From positions 3,569,664 to 3,633,663 of the forward strand of contig JADJXE010000001.1 of NCBI GenBank assembly GCA_016716005.1: 64,000 nt of DNA, written 5' to 3'. Positions within the stretch are counted from its first letter, which is position 1; every line of letters starts with the position of its first letter. Shown here in pieces: positions 1-6,946 of the stretch. This DNA comes from Acidimicrobiales bacterium. Its GTDB lineage: Bacteria; Actinomycetota; Acidimicrobiia; Acidimicrobiales; JADJXE01. The position numbers and the translations under genes were made by a program. The notes beneath the pieces were generated by a model. The model had not been told where the DNA came from. It was given only the letters and a program-made list of their open reading frames with translations, and did no database searches.

Positions 1-255
1 AGCCCCGACCCGCCGGCGGCCCAGAAGCGCTTCGACGAGAAGTACGGGCTGGGGTTCACGCTGCTGTCCGACCCCGACCACGCCGTCGCCGAGGCCTACG
101 GGGCCTGGGGCGAGAAGAAGCTCTACGGCAAGGCGTACCAGGGGGTCATCCGCTCGGCGTTCCTGGTGGACGAGGAGGGCGCCGTCGAGCAGGCCTGGCC
201 CAAGATCAGCCCCAAGGACACGCCGACGAAGCTGCTGAAGGCGCTGGGGGCGTGA
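1..255 (+). CDS. bcp: Thioredoxin-dependent thiol peroxidase (Bcp/PrxQ type), C-terminal part
   Basis: This is the last 84 codons of a peroxiredoxin that runs in from before the window. The visible part has the family's late landmarks: FTLLSDPDHAVAEAYGAWGEK, then a conserved Arg (VIRSAFLVDEEG) and the terminal DTPTKLLKAL helix. The peroxidatic Cys lies upstream and cannot be checked. The enzyme reduces hydroperoxides in the cytoplasm using thioredoxin. Its TGA overlaps the GTG of the next gene, so the two are probably translationally coupled. Confidence 0.85.
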   Translation, partial: SPDPPAAQKRFDEKYGLGFTLLSDPDHAVAEAYGAWGEKKLYGKAYQGVIRSAFLVDEEGAVEQAWPKISPKDTPTKLLKALGA

Positions 256-698
256 GCGCCGCCGGCCTGCCCCGGCCCGGCGCGGTCCTGCCCCACCGCC
301 CGCCCTTCCTCTTCGTCGACGAGGTCACCGAGCTCGAGCCGGGCGTCTCGGCCCGAGGGCGGTGGCACCTCACCGGCGACGAGCCCTTCTTCGCCGGGCA
401 CTTCCCCGGTCGGCCCACGCTGCCCGGCGTGCTCATGCTCGAGGCCATGGCCCAGCTCGGGGGCGTGGCCGTGCTGGCCGACCCCCGCTACGCGGGCCGC
501 CTCCCGCTGTTCGGCGGGGTCGACGGGGCCCGCTTCCGCCGCCAGGTCGTGCCGGGGGAGACCCTCGAGCTCGAGGTCACCATGGGCCGCCTCTCGGCCC
601 GGGCCGGAAAGGGGCACGGACGGGCCTCGGTGGGCGGGCAGACCGCGTGCGAGGCCGACCTGCTGTTCGTGGTGGTCGACCTACCGGCCGGGCCCTGA
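252..698 (+). CDS. fabZ: 3-hydroxyacyl-[ACP] dehydratase, FabZ-like
   Basis: A 148-residue hot-dog-fold dehydratase that converts 3-hydroxyacyl-ACP to trans-2-enoyl-ACP in fatty-acid elongation. The FabZ signature is complete: HRPPFLFVDEV near residue 15, the catalytic-His motif GHFPGRP and the helix PGVLMLEAMAQ with the catalytic Glu. Length is normal for FabZ (about 140-150). The GTG start overlaps the stop of the upstream peroxiredoxin gene. It lies head-on against the fab operon on the opposite strand, so it adds the dehydration step that operon lacks but is transcribed separately. Membership of the wider thioesterase/dehydratase superfamily with another substrate cannot be fully excluded. 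Confidence 0.85.
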   Translation: MSAAGLPRPGAVLPHRPPFLFVDEVTELEPGVSARGRWHLTGDEPFFAGHFPGRPTLPGVLMLEAMAQLGGVAVLADPRYAGRLPLFGGVDGARFRRQVVPGETLELEVTMGRLSARAGKGHGRASVGGQTACEADLLFVVVDLPAGP

Positions 699-730
699 CG
701 GGCCACCGCCCCGGCGATGCGGCGGCCGGG

Positions 731-2263
731 TCAGCCGGCTCCCTCGCGGCAGGCCGTGCCGCTGCGGAGGCAGCCCGCCCGGTCGAGGGCGGCCACGACG
801 GCGCGGGCGTTTCGGGCCGCGCCGGCGCCGGTGAGGTGGACGCCGTCGTACAGGCGGATCGCCTCTTGACCGCCGAAGCCGTCGGGCACCTCCTGGGTGA
901 ACGCGCCGTCGGCGGTGCCGAGGGCCCGGTAGAGGTCGACGGGCACCAGGCGGCCGTCGACCGTCGCCGGCAGCCCGAGCACGCCGAGACCGATGCCGCG
1001 CAGCGTGGCGTCGACCGCCGGGACGCCGAGCGGTGGGCCGAGCACCCAGGCCACCCGGCCGCCGCGGCTCGTCAGCACGTCGACGACCCGCGCCGCCTCG
1101 TCGACGAAGGCGGCCACGTACGCCGACGTCGTGGGGTCGAGCAGCGAGCCGTCGGGGCCGGTGAGGTCGGGCCGGGAGTTCTGGCCCATGAACTGGACCA
1201 CGGTCACGTCCGGGTCGAGGGTGTCCACCAGCGACTGCAGGTGGGAGGGCCAGTCGACGTCGCCGAGCAGCCCCGTCGCCGGGCGGGCGTCGAGGGCGGC
1301 CGTGGCCCGTCCGGTGCCGAGCAGCAGCGCCCGGATCCGGGGCGCGGCCTGCCACAGGATCGAGTCGCCCACCACCAGCACGTGCACGGGGTCGGCCGCC
1401 GCCGGAGGGCCACCCACCCACGGGTCGCCGGCCGGGTCCCCGACGTGCGGGGTGCAGGTAGGCACGGCCGGGTCGAGGCACCAGTCCGCGGTGAGGCGGG
1501 CCGCCACCACGTCGGCGACGAGCCCGGCGCCGTCGGCGCCGAGGCCGTACCCGTCGGCGGCGCGGAGGGCGATGGGCCGGCCGTCCGCGTTCGTGCCGGT
1601 GGCCGCGAAGCCGCCGTCCGGCCCGGCCACCGCCGCCCGCACGTCGATCGTGCGCACGTCGCGGGGCTGGCGGGCCGCGAGGGACTGGACGGCGAGGTCG
1701 ACGGCCTGGGCCCGCTCGTCACCGGCCGGGTCGGCGACCGGCGGGGTGGTCACCCAGTACGTGAGCACCCCGCGCTCGGCGAGCACGTCGGTGATCGCGC
1801 GCGTGGCGCGCCCCCACCGGTCGAACCAGCCCGGTGAACCGGGCGGGGCCGGGAGGCCGTCGATGCCGGTGGCGTACGGGGGCGAGTCGGTCCCGCCGAA
1901 CTGCGCCACCACCACGTCGGGATCCACGGCGTCGACGGTGGGGGCCAGCCGGGCGGGCCAGTCGACGCTGGACGCCAGGCCGGTTCCGGGCCGGGCCTCC
2001 ACGTGGACCTGGGCGCGCCCCGTGGCCTCGAGGCGCTCGGCGAGGACCGGTCCCGTGGCCGCGGCCAGGTCGTCGCCGATGACCAGGACGCGCACCGCCG
2101 TGCCCGCGGTCGGCGCGGGAGCAGCGTCGGCGGTCCCCAGGGGGGATCCGTCGGTGCACGCGGCAAGCAGGACGGTGGCTGCCAGCAGCCCTGCCAGCCC
2201 GGCCCCACGGCCTCGCCGGGGGGCCCGCCTGCTCAGGGCCCCTCCGGGCCGATCACCAGGCAC
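731..2263 (-). CDS. Lipoprotein with two tandem SGNH-hydrolase-like domains, first one degenerate
   Basis: From the GTG at 2263 the product is 510 residues. It has an Arg-rich start, a hydrophobic stretch and a lipobox (LLAAC, Cys36), so it should be anchored outside the membrane. Two homologous SGNH-like repeats follow. The first has GDD where the nucleophile motif should be GDS (Asp65 instead of Ser) and lacks the DxxH motif. The second has GDS (Ser301) and YDGVHLT (Asp473, His476). Each repeat has a matching VDWP...DPDV block, which shows duplication. It is the last gene of the fab operon and overlaps fabF by 31 bases from this start; a CTG at 2236 overlapping the fabF stop, or GTG/ATG codons up to 2317, are alternatives. 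Substrate is unknown; an esterase or acetyltransferase acting on envelope glycans or lipids is inference. Confidence 0.75.
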   Translation of the reverse strand: MPGDRPGGALSRRAPRRGRGAGLAGLLAATVLLAACTDGSPLGTADAAPAPTAGTAVRVLVIGDDLAAATGPVLAERLEATGRAQVHVEARPGTGLASSVDWPARLAPTVDAVDPDVVVAQFGGTDSPPYATGIDGLPAPPGSPGWFDRWGRATRAITDVLAERGVLTYWVTTPPVADPAGDERAQAVDLAVQSLAARQPRDVRTIDVRAAVAGPDGGFAATGTNADGRPIALRAADGYGLGADGAGLVADVVAARLTADWCLDPAVPTCTPHVGDPAGDPWVGGPPAAADPVHVLVVGDSILWQAAPRIRALLLGTGRATAALDARPATGLLGDVDWPSHLQSLVDTLDPDVTVVQFMGQNSRPDLTGPDGSLLDPTTSAYVAAFVDEAARVVDVLTSRGGRVAWVLGPPLGVPAVDATLRGIGLGVLGLPATVDGRLVPVDLYRALGTADGAFTQEVPDGFGGQEAIRLYDGVHLTGAGAARNARAVVAALDRAGCLRSGTACREGAG

Positions 2264-3399
2264 CCGTTGTGCCCCCCGAACCCGAAGGAGTTCGACAGCG
2301 ACGGGCCGGGCGTCCACGGTCGGGGAGCGCCGCGCACGACGTCGATCCGCAGCTCGGGGTCGGGCTCCTCGAACCCGGCGGTGGGCGGGATCAGCCCGTG
2401 CTCGATCGACAGGGTGAGGGCCACCGCCTCCAGGGCTCCGGCGGCGCCGAGCGAGTGTCCGGTGACGCCCTTGATCGACGTGACCGGCGGGCCGGGCACC
2501 CCGAACAGCTTGGCGATGGCCTCGGCCTCGGCCGCGTCGTTGAGCGGTGTCGACGTGCCGTGGGCGTTCACGTGCGCGATCTCACCCGGAGCGACGTCGG
2601 CGTCGGCCAGCGCCAGCTCCATGCACGCCAGGGCGCCGCTGCCCCCCGGCGCTGGTGCGGTGATGTGGTGGGCGTCGGCGTTGCTCGCCGCGCCCAGGAG
2701 CTCGGCGTAGACGCGGGCGCCGCGGGCGCGCGCCCGCTCGAGCTCCTCGAGCACGAGGACGCCGGCGCCCTCGGCGATGACGAAGCCGTCGCGGCGTGCG
2801 TCGAACGGGCGCGAGACACCGCTGGTGGAGATGGCGGTCATGTTCACGAACCCCTGGATGCCCACCGGTGTCATGGCCGCTTCGGCACCGCCGGCGAGCA
2901 TGGCGTCGCACCGGCCGTACGCGATCAGCCGGTAGGCGTGGCCGAGGGCGTGGGTGCTGGCCGCGCAGGCCGTGCTGACCGTCTCGCAGGGCCCCTGCCA
3001 GCCGAAGCGCATGGAGACGGCGGCCGCGCCGGAGTTGGCCATCATCATCGGCACGAGGAACGGCGAGACCCTCCGGGGACCCTTGTGGTGGTACACGAGG
3101 ACCTGCTCCTCGATGGTGTGGAGCCCACCGACGCCGGTGGCGATGACGACCCCGGCTCGCTGCGGGTCGGCGCCGGGGTCACCGGCGTCGTCGATCGCCA
3201 TCTGGGCGGCGGCCACCGCGAACTGGGCGAAGCGGTCGGTGCGCCGCGCCGCCTTGGGGTCGAACCACGGCCCGGGGTCGAAGTCCCAGACCCGACGCTC
3301 GCCGTCGGGCGCCGGCCCGCACAGGCCGTGCCAGAACGGCCCGGTGCCGATGCCACAGGGCGCCACCACGCCGAGGCCGGTGATGGCGACTCGTCGCAT
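2233..3399 (-). CDS. fabF: Beta-ketoacyl-ACP synthase II
   Basis: A 388-residue condensing enzyme that extends acyl-ACP with malonyl-ACP. The active-site Cys145 lies in VSTACAAS, the two catalytic histidines are His280 (NAHGTSTPLND) and His315 (GVTGHSLGAAGA), Lys310 precedes the latter, and the C-terminal NSFGFGGHN glycine-rich loop is present. It is slightly shorter than the usual 410-415 residues. The ATG at 3399 overlaps the acpP stop by one base, so I prefer it over the longer reading frame, which would run through acpP. It follows fabD-fabH-fabG-acpP and completes the elongation set apart from FabZ and enoyl reductase. Confidence 0.95.
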   Translation of the reverse strand: MRRVAITGLGVVAPCGIGTGPFWHGLCGPAPDGERRVWDFDPGPWFDPKAARRTDRFAQFAVAAAQMAIDDAGDPGADPQRAGVVIATGVGGLHTIEEQVLVYHHKGPRRVSPFLVPMMMANSGAAAVSMRFGWQGPCETVSTACAASTHALGHAYRLIAYGRCDAMLAGGAEAAMTPVGIQGFVNMTAISTSGVSRPFDARRDGFVIAEGAGVLVLEELERARARGARVYAELLGAASNADAHHITAPAPGGSGALACMELALADADVAPGEIAHVNAHGTSTPLNDAAEAEAIAKLFGVPGPPVTSIKGVTGHSLGAAGALEAVALTLSIEHGLIPPTAGFEEPDPELRIDVVRGAPRPWTPGPSLSNSFGFGGHNGCLVIGPEGP

Positions 3400-3641
3400 C
3401 AGAGCTTCGACTGGATGAGCTCGAGGGCCTGGCCGACCGTGCCGACGTCGGCCAGCTCCTCCTCGGGGATCTGCTCGATCCCGAACTCCTCCTCGAGCGC
3501 CATCATCAGCTCGACCAGGTCGAGGCTGTCGGCGTCGAGATCGTCGCCGAAGCGGGCGTCGACGGTGATCTGGTCGGGCTGGACGTTCAGCACCTCGACG
3601 GCGCACTTCCGGAAGCGCTCGAAGACGGCGTTGTCGCTCAT
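3399..3641 (-). CDS. acpP: Acyl carrier protein
   Basis: An 80-residue acidic carrier protein. Ser39 in DADSLDLVE is the 4'-phosphopantetheine attachment site, and the helical pattern and the EEEFGIEQIPEE segment are typical. It shuttles the growing acyl chain between the enzymes of the same operon. A strong AGAAAGGA ribosome binding site lies just before the ATG. The ORF could be extended upstream but that stretch is out of frame with fabG and has no family similarity. It sits between fabG (26-base gap) and fabF (one-base overlap). Confidence 0.97.
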   Translation of the reverse strand: MSDNAVFERFRKCAVEVLNVQPDQITVDARFGDDLDADSLDLVELMMALEEEFGIEQIPEEELADVGTVGQALELIQSKL

Positions 3642-3667
3642 GGGGCGTCCTTTCTGCTCTCGGCCCG

Positions 3668-4399
3668 TCAGTGTCCCATGCCGAGACCACCGTCGACGGG
3701 CAACAGCGCCCCCGTCACGTAGCCGGCCTCGTCGGAGGCGAGGAACGTGACGACGGCGGCGATCTCGTGGGGCTGGGCGAAGCGCCCGAGAGGCACGACC
3801 GCCGCCAGCTCGGCGCGCCGCTGCTCGTCGAGGGCGGCGGTCATGTCGGTCTCGACGGGGCCCGGCGCGACCACGTTGGCGGTGATGCCACGCGACGCCA
3901 GCTCGCGGGCGATCGACCGAGCCAGGCCGACCAACCCGGCCTTGGCCGCGGCGTAGTTGACCTGGCCGGCCGAGCCGAGCATGCCGACCACGGACGAGAC
4001 GAAGATCATCCGGCCCCACCGGGCCCGCACCATGCCGGAGGCCGCCCGCCGGGCGACCCGGTAGGCGCCGGACAGGTTGGTGTCGAGCACGGTCGAGAAG
4101 TCGTCCTCGGACATGCGCAGGAGCAGCCCGTCGCGGGTGACACCGGCGTTGGCCACCAGCACCTGCACCTTGCCGAGCTCCTCCTCGACGGCGCCGAAGG
4201 CGGCATCGACCTGGGCCGGGTCGGTCACGTCGCAGCGCAGGGCCAGGGCGTCGAGGTCTGCCGGCGGCGGCGAGGACACGTAGGTGACCGCCACCTGGTC
4301 GCCCTGCGCGGCGAAGCGGCGGGCGCAGGCCAGGCCGATCCCGCGCGAGCCACCCGTGATCAGCACCACTCGGCCCCCGCCGGCGGTCGGCGTGCTCAC
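3668..4399 (-). CDS. fabG: 3-oxoacyl-[ACP] reductase
   Basis: A 243-residue short-chain dehydrogenase. The cofactor loop TGGSRGIG (residues 15-22), the NAG motif (84-86) and the catalytic Ser136, Tyr149 and Lys153 (YAAAK) are all present. It reduces 3-oxoacyl-ACP with NADPH in fatty-acid elongation. The GTG at 4399 overlaps the fabH stop (GTGA). Another in-frame GTG lies at 4408 and would add three residues. SDR enzymes are hard to assign alone, but the position between fabH and acpP makes FabG clear. Confidence 0.95.
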   Translation of the reverse strand: MSTPTAGGGRVVLITGGSRGIGLACARRFAAQGDQVAVTYVSSPPPADLDALALRCDVTDPAQVDAAFGAVEEELGKVQVLVANAGVTRDGLLLRMSEDDFSTVLDTNLSGAYRVARRAASGMVRARWGRMIFVSSVVGMLGSAGQVNYAAAKAGLVGLARSIARELASRGITANVVAPGPVETDMTAALDEQRRAELAAVVPLGRFAQPHEIAAVVTFLASDEAGYVTGALLPVDGGLGMGH

Positions 4400-5322
4400 C
4401 GGCCCCACCGCAGGACGGCGCTGGCCCAGGTCATGCCGGCCCCGAAGCCCACCAGCAGGATCAGGTCACCGTCGTGGAGCCGGTCGTGGTCGAGTGCGTC
4501 GACGAGGGCCAGCGGGATGGACGCCGACGACGTGTTGCCGGTGCGGTGCAGCACCGACGCGGTTCGATCGGCGGGCACGCCCAGCCGCTGACAGGCCGCG
4601 TCGATGATGCGCTGGTTGGCCTGGTGGGGCACGACGAGGGCGAGGTCGTCGGCCTCGATCCCGGCCGTCTCCATCGACCGGCGGGCCGAGTCGACCATCA
4701 CCGTCACCGCTCGGCGGTACACCTCGCGGCCCTCCATCTGGATGTAGCCGCCCACGTCGGCCTGGAGCAGGCTCCGGCAGGTGCCGTCGGCACCGAGGTC
4801 CCAGCTGAGCAGCTGCCCCGGGCCGTCGACGGCCTCGAGCACGACGGCCCCGGCCCCGTCGGCGAACAGCACGGCCGTGGAGCGGTCCTCCCAGTCGGTG
4901 ATCCGGCTGAGAGTATCGGCGCCGATGAGGAGCACGCGGTCGGAGCCGGCGCCGATCAGGCCGTGGGCGGCCACCAGCCCGTAGACGAAGCCGGAGCAGG
5001 CGGCGTTGATGTCGAACGCCGCGCACGAGGCGCCCAGCAGCTCCTGCACCTCGGCCGACGTGGCCGGCACCGCCTGGTCGGGGGTGGTGGTGGAGAGCAC
5101 GATCAGCCCGAGGTCCCCGGGCCCGACGCCGGCTCTCGCCATGGCTGCCCGTCCGGCCTCGGCCGCCAGGCCGGCGGTGGTGCCCCCGATCCGCCGTTCC
5201 CTGATCCCGGTCCGCTCGGTGATCCAGGCGTCGCTGGTGTCCAGCCGGGCCTCGAGGTCGGCGTTGGTCACCGTCTCGTCGGGCAGCGCCGCTCCCCACC
5301 CGGTGATGTGCCAGCCGCGCAC
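4396..5322 (-). CDS. fabH: Beta-ketoacyl-ACP synthase III
   Basis: A 308-residue initiating condensing enzyme joining an acyl-CoA primer to malonyl-ACP. The catalytic triad is visible: Cys109 (NAACSGF), His233 (PHQANQRI) and Asn263 (TGNTSSAS), as is the C-terminal GFGAGMTWA loop. The start is the GTG at 5322, two bases after the fabD stop; the much longer open frame upstream is antisense-like noise over fabD and shows no family similarity. In actinobacteria FabH often sets straight- versus branched-chain primer use, but the sequence does not decide which applies here. Confidence 0.95.
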   Translation of the reverse strand: MRGWHITGWGAALPDETVTNADLEARLDTSDAWITERTGIRERRIGGTTAGLAAEAGRAAMARAGVGPGDLGLIVLSTTTPDQAVPATSAEVQELLGASCAAFDINAACSGFVYGLVAAHGLIGAGSDRVLLIGADTLSRITDWEDRSTAVLFADGAGAVVLEAVDGPGQLLSWDLGADGTCRSLLQADVGGYIQMEGREVYRRAVTVMVDSARRSMETAGIEADDLALVVPHQANQRIIDAACQRLGVPADRTASVLHRTGNTSSASIPLALVDALDHDRLHDGDLILLVGFGAGMTWASAVLRWGR

Positions 5323-5324
5323 CG

Positions 5325-6506
5325 CTAACCCTGGACCGTGCGCAGCCAGGCCACCGGCTGGCTGGCCGTGACCCGCTCGCCGTCCGCCGCCACCAGCGCC
5401 TGCATCCTGCCCGCGAAGGGCGATCGCACCTCGTGCTCGCCGACCCGGCCGACGAGGTCGCCCACCGCCACCACGGCCCCCTCGCCGAGCCCGTCGACCG
5501 GGCGGAACAGCCCGGCCGCGCTGCTGACGACGAGCCGCTCGAGGGTGAACAGGTGCTCGCCCTCGACCGGTGCCAGGTGGACCGGTTCGCCGCGCGAGAG
5601 GGTCTCCAGCAGGGCGTCCAGATCGTCGGGGCCGGCGACGGCCACCGCGAGGGCATCGGGGATGGTCCGCTTGGCCAGGCCGGTCAGCACCCCGCCCGGC
5701 CCCAGCTCGACGAAGGTGGTGGCACCGATGGCGGCCAGCGTCTGGAGGGTCTGCCGCCACCGGACGGGGCTGCAGAGCTGGGCCGAGAGCAGGCCGCACC
5801 ACTCGGCGCCCAGCGAGTGCACGAGCCCGTCGACGTTGGCGACCACCGGCACCTCGGTGTCGCGTGGCCGGGTCTCGGCGATCGCCTTGCGCAGCCGGTC
5901 GCGAGCGGGCGCCATGAACGGGGTGTGGAAGGCGCCCGCGACCGGCAGGGCCATCACCCGCTTGGCGCCGAGCGCCCGCGCCTCCTCGCCCGCCCGGGTC
6001 ACGTCGTCGTGGTCGCCGGCGATCACGACCTGGCCGGGACCGTTGAAGTTCGCGACCCACACCTCGCCGTCGGCGCGGCGGCACGCCACGTCGACCAGGT
6101 CGTCGTCGAGGCCGAGCACGGCGGCCATGGTGCCGGGCCGCTCCTCGCCGGCGGCGTGCATGGCGTCGGCCCGCTCGACGACGAGGCGGACGCCCTCGTC
6201 GAACGCGAGCGCACCGGCGGCGGTGAGCGCCGAGTACTCGCCGAGGCTGTGCCCCGCGCACGAGGAGGGGAGCAGACCCGTGCGCTCCACCGCGTCGAGC
6301 ACGACCAGGCTGAGGACGAAGGTGGCCAGCTGGGCGTTGCGGGTGTCGCGGAGCTGCTCGGCGTCGGCCGACAGCAGGAGCTGGGCGACGTCGCGCCCGG
6401 CGGCCTCGGAGGCCTCGCCCACGAGCTCCCACGACTCGAGGTCGGTCCAGGGGAGGCCCATGCCCGGCCGCTGCGAGCCCTGCCCCGGGAACGTGAACGC
6501 CAGCAT
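5325..6506 (-). CDS. fabD: Malonyl-CoA:ACP transacylase fused to a biotinyl/lipoyl-like domain
   Basis: Residues 1 to about 300 are a full FabD: FPGQGSQ (6-12), the nucleophile Ser87 in GHSLGEYS, and His194 in GAFHTPF. It moves malonyl from CoA to ACP. The protein is 393 residues, while FabD is usually about 300-310. The extra C-terminus (about 326-393) reads like a barrel-sandwich biotinyl/lipoyl domain (VSSAAGLFRPV, GEGAVVAVGDLVG, VRSPFAGRMQALV, DGERVTASQPVAWL), but the hairpin that normally carries the modified Lys (MKM) is missing. The ATG at 6506 is preceded by a strong GGAGGAGG site. It is the first gene of the fab operon. The function of the extra domain is unknown. Confidence 0.92.
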   Translation of the reverse strand: MLAFTFPGQGSQRPGMGLPWTDLESWELVGEASEAAGRDVAQLLLSADAEQLRDTRNAQLATFVLSLVVLDAVERTGLLPSSCAGHSLGEYSALTAAGALAFDEGVRLVVERADAMHAAGEERPGTMAAVLGLDDDLVDVACRRADGEVWVANFNGPGQVVIAGDHDDVTRAGEEARALGAKRVMALPVAGAFHTPFMAPARDRLRKAIAETRPRDTEVPVVANVDGLVHSLGAEWCGLLSAQLCSPVRWRQTLQTLAAIGATTFVELGPGGVLTGLAKRTIPDALAVAVAGPDDLDALLETLSRGEPVHLAPVEGEHLFTLERLVVSSAAGLFRPVDGLGEGAVVAVGDLVGRVGEHEVRSPFAGRMQALVAADGERVTASQPVAWLRTVQG

Positions 6507-6599
6507 GTCAGACGACCTCCTCCACCCGTTGGGCCTCCGACCCGCCGGCCGGCGGCGAGGTTTCACGGCCCCGTCGGCCCTCGAGGCCTCGGCGTCGGT

Positions 6600-6728
6600 T
6601 CAGCGCGGGGACGCCTCCCCACCGCCCAGGCCCAGCCGTCGCTCGTGCTCGGCCAGGCGCCGCCTGCGGTACTGGGCCAGAGCGCCGGCCAGCGCCGCCA
6701 CGACCGCGATGCGGGTGAGCCAGCGCAC
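6600..6728 (-). CDS. Possible small membrane protein
   Basis: The region between fabD and the tRNA (6507-6819) holds one plausible small gene. From the GTG at 6728 it encodes 42 residues: one hydrophobic helix (IAVVAALAGALAQ) followed by a basic stretch (YRRRRLAEHERR). A GGAGGA sequence lies about 12 bases before the start, which is a little far; the frame stays open upstream to 6806. Tiny one-helix proteins with an Arg-rich tail are common in actinobacteria, but I recognise no family. Otherwise the region shows only a 14-base GC palindrome at 6542-6555. Confidence 0.35.
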   Translation of the reverse strand: MRWLTRIAVVAALAGALAQYRRRRLAEHERRLGLGGGEASPR

Positions 6729-6819
6729 GACCCAGTGACGTCCTCCCGCGGCCACGGCCGTGACGATACGTGGTGGCGGGGGGTGCCGGCGCCGATGCGA
6801 CGGCACCCCCCGCGCGCGG

Positions 6820-6903
6820 TGCGGCGGGTGGGACTCGAACCCACACGCCCTTGCGGGCAGCAGGGTTTGAGCCTGCCCTGTCTACCGGTTCCAGCACCGC
6901 CGC
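6820..6903 (-). tRNA. tRNA-Leu (CAA anticodon)
   Basis: The minus strand folds into a class II tRNA. The acceptor stem is GCGGCGG paired with CCGCCGC, the anticodon stem is GCAGG/CCTGC around loop CTCAAAC (anticodon CAA, codon TTG), there is a long variable arm, and the T arm is GTGGG-TTCGAGT-CCCAC. The discriminator is A. CCA is not encoded (CCG follows). It lies between the fab operon and malQ. Confidence 0.95.
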
Positions 6904-6946
6904 TCGCGAGCACGACCGTAGCCGCACGCGGGGGCCGATCGGACGC

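Noticed and set aside
6542..6555. 14-base perfect palindrome upstream of fabD
   Set aside because: It is made only of G and C and such palindromes occur by chance in this composition. No loop and no promoter geometry.
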